Shown here piece by piece: positions 33,740 to 41,523 of a stretch of 64,000 nt of DNA. This DNA comes from Pseudomonas kairouanensis. GTDB lineage: Bacteria > Pseudomonadota > Gammaproteobacteria > Pseudomonadales > Pseudomonadaceae. The notes beneath the pieces were generated by a model that did no database searches, had not been told where the DNA came from, and was given only the letters and a program-made list of their open reading frames with translations. The stretch covers positions 1-64,000 of the forward strand of contig NZ_QUZU01000023.1 in assembly GCF_004682055.1 (NCBI RefSeq), written 5' to 3'. The number at the start of each line of letters is the position of its first letter. The stretch's first letter is position 1. The position numbers and the translations under genes were made by a program.

Positions 33740-34804
33740 TCAGTTCGGCTTGAGCTTGGCCAATGCCTGCTCGGCCAATTGGCGGGTCAGGTCATACGTG
33801 CAGATGTCTTTGCCCAGGCGCAGCGCCTGACCAGACCACAGGTTGCTGAAACCCGCTTCGTCCTTGGCCTTGAGCGGGATCAACGCACCACCGGCCGTGG
33901 GAAACGCTGGGGCAGCCTGGTTTATGGGGCCCAACTCACGCATTACTCGGTTGACGATGCCACGGGCCGGGCGGCCGGTGAACAGGTTCGTCAGTGCGGT
34001 TTCGCTGGCTTGGGCGTGGCGCAAGGCGTGGTAGTGGGAAGGGGTGACGTTGGCTTCCGGGGTAAACAGGTAGGCGGTACCGATCTGAACCGCAGAAGCG
34101 CCTAGCGCAAACGCCGCGACAATGCCCCGCGCATCGCCAATACCACCGGCGGCGATCACCGGCACACTGACGGCATCCACGATCTGCGGCACCAGGGCAA
34201 ACAGGCCGATCTGGGTGTTGAGGTCGTCGCTGAGAAACAACCCTCGATGCCCACCTGCCTCGATGCCCATGGCGATGATCGCGTCGCACCCATGCTGTTC
34301 CAGCCAAATGGCTTCTTCGACTGTGGTGGCCGAGGACAGCACTTTGGCGCCGGTGGTTTTAACCCGCTCCAGCAGGTCTTTTTGCGGCAAGCCAAAGTGA
34401 AAGCTGACGACTTGGGGATGAAACTCTTCGATCACCTGGCAAGCGGCTTCGTTGAACGGCTCGCGGTTGGACACCGGCGTTGGCGCGTCATAATCGGCGC
34501 CCAATTCGCGGTAGTAGGGTTCCAGCAACGCTTTCCAGTGACGGTCGCGTGCCGGGTCAGGCTGGGGTGGTTGGTGGCAGAAGAAGTTGACGTTGATTGG
34601 GTGGGTGCTGGCTTGACGGATTTCGCTCAACGCCTGGCGCAGTTGCTCGATGCTCAACGCTGCTGCCGGCAGCGAGCCCAAAGCGCCCGCTTGGCTGGCT
34701 GCTATAACCATGGCCGTCGTCGTGCCGACGGCCATGGGCGCCTGGATGATGGGCAGTTCGATGCCCAGCAGGTCAAGAATGCGGGTGTCTGGCCAAGTGC
34801 TCAT
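33740..34804 (-). CDS. Nitronate monooxygenase family flavoenzyme
   Basis: This 354-residue FMN enzyme of the nitronate monooxygenase (2-nitropropane dioxygenase) family shows IIQAPMAVGTTTAMVIAASQAGALGSL at the N-terminus, AIIAMGIEAGGHRG and PVIAAGGIGDARGIVAAFALGASAVQIGTAYL for the FMN phosphate. ATG 34804 (MSTWPDTR) is preferred over the longer reading. It oxidises nitronates such as propionate-3-nitronate, by family. Confidence 0.88.
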   Translation of the reverse strand: MSTWPDTRILDLLGIELPIIQAPMAVGTTTAMVIAASQAGALGSLPAAALSIEQLRQALSEIRQASTHPINVNFFCHQPPQPDPARDRHWKALLEPYYRELGADYDAPTPVSNREPFNEAACQVIEEFHPQVVSFHFGLPQKDLLERVKTTGAKVLSSATTVEEAIWLEQHGCDAIIAMGIEAGGHRGLFLSDDLNTQIGLFALVPQIVDAVSVPVIAAGGIGDARGIVAAFALGASAVQIGTAYLFTPEANVTPSHYHALRHAQASETALTNLFTGRPARGIVNRVMRELGPINQAAPAFPTAGGALIPLKAKDEAGFSNLWSGQALRLGKDICTYDLTRQLAEQALAKLKPN

Positions 34805-34913
34805 GGGATGCGTCTCCAGCGTTAGTAAGGCATTTCGCTGTTTTAGCAGGGCACCCGGCACCCGGCCAGTCTGTTTTATTCACTGGACGAAACCCAGGTT
34901 TCGTGCGCCTGCA

Positions 34914-35792
34914 TCAATCGATAGCGTGGCCCAGCACCGCGTGAATACGTTGGGCAACATGGACGGCATGGGTTTCCAGGGCGAAGTGGCCGGTGTCCAG
35001 CAATTCCACCACGGCGTTGGGGTTGTCGGACGCGTAGGCGTGGGCGCCCGGTGGGATGAAGAAGGGGTCGTTCTGGCCCCAGATCACCAGGGTCGGTAGT
35101 TGCGTGGCCTTGAAGAACGCCTGGAAGGCAGGGTATTGCGTGAGGTTATTGCGATAGTCGAGGAACAGGTCCAGCTGGATATCCTCGTTGCCCGGCCGCT
35201 GCATCAGCAGTACGTCGAGCATGTAGGACTCGGGCGCCACACGGTCCGGTTGGTTCACCCCTTGCAGGTATTGGTAGCGCGTGCCTTCAAGGCCCAGCAC
35301 TCCTTTGCGCACCACATCGCGATTGGCCGCGCTTGGGTCGGCCCAGTAGGCACGAATCGGCGCCCATGAATCCCCAAGGCCTTCCAGGTAAGCATTGCCG
35401 TTTTGCGAGACCAGTGCGCTGACCCGCTCCGGGTGCGCCACGGCCAGGCGCAGGCCAACAGGCGCGCCGTAATCAAAAACGTAGAGGGCGTAGCGGCTCA
35501 ATTGCAGTGCATCTACAAAATGCCCCACGGTGATTGCGAGGTTGTCGAAGCTGTAGGGGTAATTGCGCTCGGCCGGTACTTCGGTGAAGCCAAAACCTGG
35601 CAGGTCAGGGGCGATCACGCGAAAGCGCGTCGCAAGCAGGGGGATCAGGTTGCGGTACATGTGGGACGAACTGGGGAAGCCGTGCAACAGCAGAATCACC
35701 GGGGCGGTCGGTTCGCCGGCCTCACGGTAGAACATGCGAACGCCATCGACGTCGACGTGGCGGTAGTAAACAGCGGTGGCTTGAGTGGTCAT
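34914..35792 (-). CDS. Alpha/beta hydrolase of epoxide hydrolase/haloalkane dehalogenase type
   Basis: This 292-residue hydrolase has the oxyanion segment LLHGFPSSSHMYR and a nucleophile elbow with Asp rather than Ser (YVFDYGAPVG), as in epoxide hydrolases and haloalkane dehalogenases. The acid is probably in WGQNDPFF and the His in DTGHFALETHA. It is divergent from a CGNR-type regulator across about 170 bp containing repeated GCGGTTAC motifs. The substrate is not known. Confidence 0.85.
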   Translation of the reverse strand: MTTQATAVYYRHVDVDGVRMFYREAGEPTAPVILLLHGFPSSSHMYRNLIPLLATRFRVIAPDLPGFGFTEVPAERNYPYSFDNLAITVGHFVDALQLSRYALYVFDYGAPVGLRLAVAHPERVSALVSQNGNAYLEGLGDSWAPIRAYWADPSAANRDVVRKGVLGLEGTRYQYLQGVNQPDRVAPESYMLDVLLMQRPGNEDIQLDLFLDYRNNLTQYPAFQAFFKATQLPTLVIWGQNDPFFIPPGAHAYASDNPNAVVELLDTGHFALETHAVHVAQRIHAVLGHAID

Positions 35793-35830
35793 TTCGAGTG
35801 CGCCTTATGTAACTTGATTGGGTTGATATA

Positions 35831-35939
35831 GCGGTTACCTGGCTTAAAAGCTGCGCCCAAAAAAGTAACCTGTCAAATGGTTTATACGGGTTATTTGTTT
35901 TTGCTCTGTAACTATCATTAAGCTTAAATGGCGGTTACT
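35831..35939. promoter_or_regulatory. Repeated GCGGTTAC motif between hydrolase and CGNR regulator
   Basis: GCGGTTACC (35831-35839) and GCGGTTACT (35931-35939) are direct repeats 100 bp apart. An inverted AGTAACC (35864-35870) stands between. They lie in the divergent promoter region and may be sites of the neighbouring regulator; this is inference. Confidence 0.4.
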
Positions 35940-35966
35940 ATTTCATCGCTCTCACGAGGAATGAAC

Positions 35967-36545
35967 ATGACCGCCACCGCACTGCTGGAACCCTACGTCC
36001 TTGCCGATGACCCGGTACTGGACATGCTCAACACACGCGCCAATGTCGACGGTGAGCCCTTCGAGTTCTGGCAAAGCGATGCCGATGTCGAGCGCTGGCT
36101 GGTGCGTTTGGGTTGGGTCGCAGAAGGCGCGACACCTGTATTCGAGGTCGGGAGCTTGTTGGCGACGGCCAAGGTGTTGCGGGAAGTGATTCGTACGCTG
36201 CTTGAACAACGCAAGGCGGGGGAGCAGGGCGATCCGGCTGCACTCAATGGTTTTTTGCGCAAGGCTGTCAGCCATCCGCAACTGATGTGGCCTGCACCGG
36301 GTGAAGTGCGCCTGGAACGTCAACGCAAACAGCAAACGCCGGAGCAGTTCCTGTCACCGATTGCCGAGGCGGCTGCGGGCTTATTGGTGGACGGTGATTT
36401 CAATCTGATCCGCACCTGCGAGCACCCCGAGTGCGTGCTGTGGTTCTACGATCGGACCAAGGCCCACAAACGCCGGTGGTGCAGCATGGCGCTGTGTGGC
36501 AACCGGCATAAGGTCGCTGAGTTTCGCAAGCGCAAGCTGCTTTAG
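35967..36545 (+). CDS. CGNR zinc-finger/ABATE-domain transcriptional regulator
   Basis: This 192-residue protein has the C-terminal CGNR zinc ribbon: CEHPECVLWFYDRTKAHKRRWCSMALCGNRHKVAEFRKRK, with four cysteines and the CGNR quartet. The N-terminal part is a stress-response-type ABATE domain. ATG 35967 has GAGGA 6 bp upstream; the ATG at 35961 is the alternative. It is divergent from the alpha/beta hydrolase and probably controls it. The stop overlaps the convergent ada gene by 4 bp. Confidence 0.85.
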   Translation: MTATALLEPYVLADDPVLDMLNTRANVDGEPFEFWQSDADVERWLVRLGWVAEGATPVFEVGSLLATAKVLREVIRTLLEQRKAGEQGDPAALNGFLRKAVSHPQLMWPAPGEVRLERQRKQQTPEQFLSPIAEAAAGLLVDGDFNLIRTCEHPECVLWFYDRTKAHKRRWCSMALCGNRHKVAEFRKRKLL

Positions 36546-37588
36546 GCTTGGCTTTCGCGCTCCAGCAATTGGCGCTTGCGTTCGACGCCCCAGCGATAGC
36601 CCGATAAATCGCCATTGCTACGCACCACCCGGTGACACGGAATCGCTACCGCCAGGCTGTTGGCACCGCAGGCCTGGGCCACTGCGCGGAAGGACTTTGG
36701 CGCGCCGATACGTTCGGCTATTTGCCCATAGCTGGCAGTGCTTCCCAGCGGAATATCACGCAAGGCCTGCCACACCCGCTCTTGAAAGGCGGTGCCACGC
36801 AGATCCAGCGGCAGGTCCAAGCCCAGGGCGGGCGCCTCGACAAACCCGACCACTTGGGCCACCACCTGTTCGAAGCTGCGATCTGCGCCCACCAGGCGGG
36901 CCTTGGGAAATTGATCCTGCAGATCACGCACCAGCTTGCCCGGATCATCCCCCAGCAGGATCGCACACACGCCACGAGTGCTCTGCGCGACCAATATGGC
37001 GCCCAGCGAGCACTCCCCAACGGCGAACAGAATTTCATTATGGGTACCGCCCGCCTTGTAATCACTGGGTTTCATGCCGAGCAATTGATTGGCCGACTCG
37101 TAGAAGCGGCTGTTGGAATTGAAGCCGGCGCCGTACAACGTGTCGGTGACCGAGTGCTGGCTTTTGAGCCCATCGCGCACCTTGCGCGAGCGGTGGGCGC
37201 TGACGTAGCCCTTGGGCGTCAGGCCGGTCACGGCCTTGAACACGCGATGGAAGTGGAAGGGGCTGAGCCCGGCTTGGGCCGCAAGGGTTCCGAGGTCCGG
37301 TGGCGTTTGCGCCTGTTCGATAGACCGACAGGCATTGGCGACCAGTTGGGCGTGTTGGGCGGCCACCTGGGTTCGGTCTGAGGCCGCGCGTTTGCTTGCG
37401 CGGTAACCTGCCGCTTCGGCTTGGGCCGGGGTGTCGAAGAACTCGACATTCTCCCGACGCGGCAAACGTGACGGGCTGCTGGGGCGGCAATACACACCGG
37501 TGGTTTTCACGCCATACACAAACAGGCCGTCGGCCTTGGGGTCACGGGCCAGGATTGCAGCCCAGCGAGGGTCGTCGTTGATAGTCAT
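36542..37588 (-). CDS. ada: Ada-type regulator/O6-methylguanine-DNA methyltransferase with degenerate N-terminal zinc site
   Basis: This 348-residue protein has the three Ada parts in order: N-terminal zinc domain, AraC helix-turn-helix (LGTLAAQAGLSPFHFHRVF) and C-terminal methyltransferase with VAIPCHRVVRS. In the zinc domain the acceptor Cys is kept (TTGVYCRPSS), but the other three ligands are Ser, Ser and Ala (RPSS, YRASKRAASD against RPSC and FRPCKRC in E. coli Ada). The suicide methyltransferase looks intact, so it can repair O6-methylguanine, while methylphosphotriester sensing is probably lost or different. ATG 37588 is used. Confidence 0.92.
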   Translation of the reverse strand: MTINDDPRWAAILARDPKADGLFVYGVKTTGVYCRPSSPSRLPRRENVEFFDTPAQAEAAGYRASKRAASDRTQVAAQHAQLVANACRSIEQAQTPPDLGTLAAQAGLSPFHFHRVFKAVTGLTPKGYVSAHRSRKVRDGLKSQHSVTDTLYGAGFNSNSRFYESANQLLGMKPSDYKAGGTHNEILFAVGECSLGAILVAQSTRGVCAILLGDDPGKLVRDLQDQFPKARLVGADRSFEQVVAQVVGFVEAPALGLDLPLDLRGTAFQERVWQALRDIPLGSTASYGQIAERIGAPKSFRAVAQACGANSLAVAIPCHRVVRSNGDLSGYRWGVERKRQLLERESQA

Positions 37589-37664
37589 GCTCGGCACTCT
37601 TTGCAGGTGTTGAGCAGACTAACGCTGTTGCACGCACCTGACACTCCGAAGCTTGCGGTCAAAA

Positions 37665-38330
37665 TCAGCCGGCGGTGCGAAAGGTAAGATTGATGCGTTG
37701 CGGCCCCATGACCCCATGCACGCCTTCCTTGATGGGCATCACGCCATGAAAGCGCAGGCGATCAACGCCACCCCAGACCACCACGTCGCCGTGGAACAGC
37801 GAAACCTTTTGGGTTTTGTCGCTGCGCTCATGGCCGCCAAACAGGAAAATCGCCGGCAGGCCCAAGGAAACTGAAACCACCGGAGCACCGAAGTGGCGTT
37901 CATTTTTGTCCTGGTGCAGGGACATCTTCGCGCCGGGCACGTAACGGTTAATCAGGCAGGCATCGGGGGCGAAGTCGGCAAAACCGGCATCCGCCGCGGC
38001 CTCAGCCGCCAGTTGGCGCAAGGCTTGCGGCATGCGTGGCCAGGGCTGTTGGCTACGCGGGTCGAGAGGGCTGTAGCGGTAGCCGCTGGTATCGGTGGTC
38101 CAGCCGAGTGCGCCGCAACTGCTCAAGGCCGCTGACATGGTAAAGCCACCGGGCGTGACCATTCTGCGAAACGGTGACTGGGCCAGCACGCGCCGCAGCT
38201 CAGGCAGAAGCCGATCGATCCAGGGTAGGGCATAGCCCCGCAATACGTAGGACTCGTCGCCGATCTGTTCGCGCCCCGAGGGTTGCTGCAGGGCATCGTC
38301 GGCGAACAAGTCCTCGGTGGGGCCGGGCAT
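37665..38330 (-). CDS. alkB: AlkB-type 2-oxoglutarate/Fe(II)-dependent DNA demethylase
   Basis: This 221-residue dioxygenase removes 1-methyladenine and 3-methylcytosine. The iron motif HxD is in MSLHQDKNERHF, the distal His is in LRFHGVMPI, and RINLTFR holds the 2-oxoglutarate arginine pair. NRYVPGAKM precedes the metal site. It lies 76 bp upstream of ada on the same strand, the reverse of the E. coli ada-alkB order, and begins 4 bp after a small gene. Confidence 0.95.
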   Translation of the reverse strand: MPGPTEDLFADDALQQPSGREQIGDESYVLRGYALPWIDRLLPELRRVLAQSPFRRMVTPGGFTMSAALSSCGALGWTTDTSGYRYSPLDPRSQQPWPRMPQALRQLAAEAAADAGFADFAPDACLINRYVPGAKMSLHQDKNERHFGAPVVSVSLGLPAIFLFGGHERSDKTQKVSLFHGDVVVWGGVDRLRFHGVMPIKEGVHGVMGPQRINLTFRTAG

Positions 38331-38334
38331 GGGC

Positions 38335-38502
38335 TTAGAGCGCCTTGCTCACATTGATGTCGGTGATTTCATCGCTGGCATCATGGATTTTCGCCAGGGC
38401 TTGCTTGGCTTCTTCCACGCTGTTGCTTTGCAATTGGGCGAACTCGAAGCGGCGTTCACCGTTGAGTTTGTACTTGATGACGTATTTGGTGGTAGTGGTC
38501 AC
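38335..38502 (-). CDS. 55-residue protein upstream of alkB (GTG start)
   Basis: The minus-strand frame from GTG 38502 encodes 55 residues beginning MTTTTKYVIKYKLNGERR and ending DINVSKAL. AGGA stands about 8 bp upstream. It has an alternating pattern that fits a small alpha/beta fold. It lies between the DUF1883 gene (25 bp away) and alkB (4 bp away), which supports a shared transcript. I recognise no family; it is easy to miss because it is short. Confidence 0.72.
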   Translation of the reverse strand: MTTTTKYVIKYKLNGERRFEFAQLQSNSVEEAKQALAKIHDASDEITDINVSKAL

Positions 38503-38527
38503 GGCTATTTCCTGTTGGGTGTTCGGC

Positions 38528-38830
38528 TCAGCTCAATTTGGAGCTGGTGCGACGCACGATGCGGATCTTGTGGGACAGGGTCGGCTTCTTGGTGACGCTG
38601 ATGGCGCGGCGTGTCACCACATCCAGGGTGATGTTCCAGAACCCGGTGCTGGGCGCGGTGATCTTGGCTGGGAATTTGTCGAAAGCGCCACCGTGGTAGG
38701 TATGGCGACCGCCATTTTTGAAGCTGCGAAAGTTCGCATCGCTCATCAGGCGGATATTGCACGTTTGCGAGCATTCGATGACGACAATGTCTCCCTCGTT
38801 GAGGTGCTCGCGCTGGTGGATGAATTTCAT
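38528..38830 (-). CDS. DUF1883 domain protein
   Basis: This 100-residue protein resembles DUF1883: MKFIHQREHLNEGDIVVIECSQTCNIRLMSDANF at the start, HTYHGGAFDKFPAKITAPSTGFWNITLD in the middle and a basic C-terminus (KKPTLSHKIRIVRRTSSK). It is mostly beta, with no membrane segment. ATG 38830 has GGAGA upstream. It heads a same-strand row of DUF1883, 55-residue protein, alkB and ada. Function unknown. Confidence 0.82.
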   Translation of the reverse strand: MKFIHQREHLNEGDIVVIECSQTCNIRLMSDANFRSFKNGGRHTYHGGAFDKFPAKITAPSTGFWNITLDVVTRRAISVTKKPTLSHKIRIVRRTSSKLS

Positions 38831-38979
38831 GGGGTGTCTCCAGAAGGGCTTTTTCTGAAAAATCAGAACGATACGTAGGTTAAGATGGAGTTTATCAGCC
38901 CCAGCGCGTTTATTATCGCGTCGTCTTCGACGACATCGACAATTTAAAACAGTTATTTACCGAGTTATCAGGGATAAAT

Positions 38980-39021
38980 CCTACGTGGGCGGGAGAAAAT
39001 TACCATCCCCGCTGTCGTAGG
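38980..39021 (+). promoter_or_regulatory. Large hairpin upstream of a lipoprotein gene
   Basis: CCTACG (38980-38985) pairs with CGTAGG (39016-39021), and GCGGG (38989-38993) with CCCGC (39008-39012), with matching 3-nt internal loops. It ends about 10 bp before GGAGG and 20 bp before the start codon, so it could act in the mRNA leader. Confidence 0.5.
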
Positions 39022-39041
39022 GTCTTTATCGGAGGTTTTGT

Positions 39042-39392
39042 ATGAAGTGGAGTGTGTTGGTTCTGGCCTTGGCGTTGGGTGGGTGTGCTTCGGTTGCAGA
39101 TATCAAGCAGACCCCGCCGACGTTGTCGGTCATTTCCGGGAAGAAACCACAGGAATACGCCGCGTGCGTGGTGCAGAAGCTGTCTGCTACGCGCCGGCCG
39201 CCGCAGATCGAGCCGCACAAGGAAGGCTTTCAGGTGATCGTGCCGCAAAAATTCTCGGCCGACCCTTCGGCGATCTTTGAGATCGAGGAGCGCTCCAGCG
39301 GCAGTAGCATCAAACTCTACGAGAGCATGTCCAATGTGCCTATCCGTCCGGGCGACGTGAAAAAGGCCGGGGAAGAGTGTATTTCCGGCTAA
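39042..39392 (+). CDS. Small lipoprotein, distant relative of the one at 28731
   Basis: This 116-residue protein has a lipobox LGGC (Cys15). The mature part has a cysteine pair (AACVVQKL and GEECISG). The C-terminal GSSIKLYESM and the preceding beta pattern resemble the lipoprotein at 28731. ATG 39042 follows GGAGG by 5-6 bp, and a hairpin lies just upstream. Function unknown; membrane-anchored in the periplasm. Confidence 0.8.
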   Translation: MKWSVLVLALALGGCASVADIKQTPPTLSVISGKKPQEYAACVVQKLSATRRPPQIEPHKEGFQVIVPQKFSADPSAIFEIEERSSGSSIKLYESMSNVPIRPGDVKKAGEECISG

Positions 39393-39413
39393 TGCCGCGA
39401 CGGAAAATCATAT

Positions 39414-39644
39414 ATGAAGCGTGAACACGTCATCGCCCGCCATGCCGAGGGGCAAATCTCGGCGACCCATGTCATCCAGAACCCCGCCGACCTTGGCGAG
39501 TGGATCGTTTTCTTCAAAAAAAGCGGCGGGCGCAGCTTTTTCCTGGTAGACGAACAGGATGAAGTCGAATCCTTTGCCAGCCTCGATGAGTTGACCGAGA
39601 CGCTGCGTGGGCTGGGGATCAAGTTTGCCGAGATTCACTTGTAG
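39414..39644 (+). CDS. Small acidic protein of unknown function
   Basis: This 76-residue protein (MKREHVIARHAEGQISATH at the start, acidic DELTETLRGLGIKFAEIHL at the end) lacks membrane or cysteine features. It follows the lipoprotein gene by 21 bp on the same strand, with a modest ribosome site. I recognise no family. Convergent with the next lipoprotein gene. Confidence 0.6.
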   Translation: MKREHVIARHAEGQISATHVIQNPADLGEWIVFFKKSGGRSFFLVDEQDEVESFASLDELTETLRGLGIKFAEIHL

Positions 39645-39652
39645 CCCGCAGA

Positions 39653-39934
39653 CTATTTGCACACCACGACGACGCTGCGGCTTTTATAGTTGCCGACGTC
39701 CTTGCCCAGGGTCTTGTCGTCCTCGTTGAGCGAGGGCGTACCCTCAGTGCCAACGATGCGATAGCCGGTACCCGCGCAGGAGGCATCGGCTTTTTCGTAG
39801 CAACTGGCCCAGGAGTTGGCCTCGCCCGAACAGTCGATGGTCAGGCCTTGCTCGCCGTTTTTCAGGTACACGTCAGAAGTGGTGGTGCAGCCGGCCAGCG
39901 CCAGTACCGCAGTCAGTGCCAGTAGTCTATTCAT
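39653..39934 (-). CDS. Small cysteine-rich lipoprotein
   Basis: This 93-residue protein has a lipobox LAGC (Cys15) and four further cysteines in the mature part (IDCSGEANSWASCYEKADASCAG and the C-terminal VVVVCK), which could form two disulphides in the periplasm. It is a small predicted lipoprotein of unknown role. Confidence 0.78.
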   Translation of the reverse strand: MNRLLALTAVLALAGCTTTSDVYLKNGEQGLTIDCSGEANSWASCYEKADASCAGTGYRIVGTEGTPSLNEDDKTLGKDVGNYKSRSVVVVCK

Positions 39935-40034
39935 GGAGGGTTCGTCATCGAGGGTGTTGGGGGAGGGGCGCTGACACTGTCGTGGTGCGTCTGCGGCAGA
40001 TTATAGCGAACGGCCATCTAGGTACAGACAAACA

Positions 40035-40064
40035 CAAAAAAGCCCCGTGACCGGGGCTTCTTTT
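40035..40064 (-). terminator. Terminator downstream of the 61-residue gene
   Basis: AAGCCCCG and CGGGGCTT form a stem with a TGAC-type loop; on the minus strand a T-run follows. It lies 15 bp past the stop of the gene at 40079. Confidence 0.82.
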
Positions 40065-40078
40065 AGAGCGCGCGGTAA

Positions 40079-40264
40079 TTACTTGCCCTTGGGACGCTTG
40101 CTCGACGCATGGCCCGCTTCATCGACAAACACTTCTGCGACCGCGATGGCTTCGCGCTCGGTGGCGAATGCGCCGGCGACGCTGTCACCGTGGAAGTTGA
40201 TCAAGTGCCAGCCGTCTGCTCGCTGGGTGATCAGGTAGCCGTTCACGCCTTTTGGTTCTGACAT
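40079..40264 (-). CDS. Small protein, possibly DUF2188-like
   Basis: This 61-residue protein (YLITQRADGWHLINFHGDS, then a TEREAIAVAEVF helix and a basic GHASSKRPKGK tail) resembles DUF2188-type proteins, in which a short beta hairpin around a GW is followed by an AI-rich helix. The assignment is by eye and weak. It has its own terminator. Confidence 0.55.
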   Translation of the reverse strand: MSEPKGVNGYLITQRADGWHLINFHGDSVAGAFATEREAIAVAEVFVDEAGHASSKRPKGK

Positions 40265-40560
40265 CTATTGGGAATCTCGTGGTCTGGTTCAGAGGCGCTC
40301 ATGATAGCGCCAAATGTCGCGGGCCAGCGCAAGTTATTGTAGGTCAGTGTCCCTCGGTCAAAAGCATGCTAAAAAGGTTGCAGCCCTCACCAATCGTGAG
40401 GCGTGGATGTTTTTTAGCCTGCCGGCGCAGTGGCTCTTCGTAAGATCAGCGGAACTTACGCCGACATTTTTTCTCTATGATGACATCGCAACGCCAGCAG
40501 GACCCATTGTAAGGTGACTGCGGCCTGATTAGACTGCGCCGAATTTCGTACGCACAGCCC
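40265..40560. other. Intergenic region upstream of galU
   Basis: About 310 bp separate the 61-residue gene and galU. No gene is supported; short frames here have no ribosome site. It probably carries the galU promoter and that of the divergent small gene. I see no strong palindrome. Confidence 0.5.
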
Positions 40561-40575
40561 TTTGTAAGGACTTAT

Positions 40576-41415
40576 ATGATCAAGAAATGCTTGTTCCCAG
40601 CAGCCGGTTACGGCACTCGCTTCCTGCCAGCGACCAAAGCCATGCCCAAAGAGATGCTGCCGGTGGTGAACAAGCCACTGATTCAGTACGGCGTTGAAGA
40701 GGCACTGGATGCCGGCCTGAACGAAATTTCCATCGTGACCGGCCGTGGTAAGCGCGCCCTGGAAGACCACTTCGACATCAGCTACGAGCTGGAAAACCAG
40801 ATCAAGGGCACCGACAAGGAAAAATACCTGGTAGGTATCCGCAAGCTGTTGGACGAGTGCTCGTTCTCCTACACCCGCCAGACACAGATGAAGGGCCTGG
40901 GCCACGCGATCCTCACCGGCCGCCCGTTGATCGGTGACGAACCGTTCGCCGTGGTCTTGGCGGACGACCTGTGCGTCAACCTGGATGGCAAGGGTGTTCT
41001 GGAGCAGATGGTTGATCTGTACAAGAAATACCGCTGCACCATCGTTGCGGTCCAGGAAGTGGACCCACAGGAAACCAACAAGTACGGCGTGATCGCCGGC
41101 GACGAAATCGGCGATGGCCTGATCCGCGTACGCGACATGGTTGAAAAGCCAGCACCGGAAGATGCACCGTCGAACCTGGCGATCATCGGTCGCTACATCC
41201 TGACCCCGGACATCTTCAAGTTGATCGAAGAAACCGAGCCAGGCAAGGGCGGCGAAATCCAGATCACCGACGCCCTGTTGAAGCAAGCCAAAGACGGTTG
41301 CGTCATTGCCTATAAGTTCAAGGGCCAGCGTTTTGACTGCGGCGGCGCTGAAGGCTACATCGAGGCGACCAACTTCTGCTACGAGCACTTCTATAAGACT
41401 GGCAAGGCCTACTGA
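40576..41415 (+). CDS. galU: UTP-glucose-1-phosphate uridylyltransferase GalU
   Basis: This 279-residue enzyme makes UDP-glucose, which feeds exopolysaccharide and lipopolysaccharide cores. The N-terminal nucleotide loop FPAAGYGTRFLPATKAMPKEMLPV, VLADDLCVNLDG and VEKPAPEDAPSNLAIIGRY are characteristic. AAGGA lies 6 bp before the ATG. A terminator follows. Confidence 0.97.
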   Translation: MIKKCLFPAAGYGTRFLPATKAMPKEMLPVVNKPLIQYGVEEALDAGLNEISIVTGRGKRALEDHFDISYELENQIKGTDKEKYLVGIRKLLDECSFSYTRQTQMKGLGHAILTGRPLIGDEPFAVVLADDLCVNLDGKGVLEQMVDLYKKYRCTIVAVQEVDPQETNKYGVIAGDEIGDGLIRVRDMVEKPAPEDAPSNLAIIGRYILTPDIFKLIEETEPGKGGEIQITDALLKQAKDGCVIAYKFKGQRFDCGGAEGYIEATNFCYEHFYKTGKAY

Positions 41416-41446
41416 TTCACCGTAGTCCTACAGCGTTATAGAAAGA

Positions 41447-41469
41447 AAGCCACCTTCGGGTGGCTTTTT
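41447..41469 (+). terminator. galU terminator
   Basis: AAAGCCACC and GGTGGCTTT with a TTCG tetraloop are followed by a T-run. It lies 32 bp past the galU stop. Confidence 0.9.
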
Positions 41470-41523
41470 CGTTTTTCGGTCCCATGTAAGTCGGTATGCT
41501 GATGTCCTGCCGAGGAGAGTGAA

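Noticed and set aside
33640..33740. Link between the ModE-like box and the TATAGCGGTTA sequence at 35826
   Set aside because: The two share only about 11 bases on one side and the second has no matching inverted arm.
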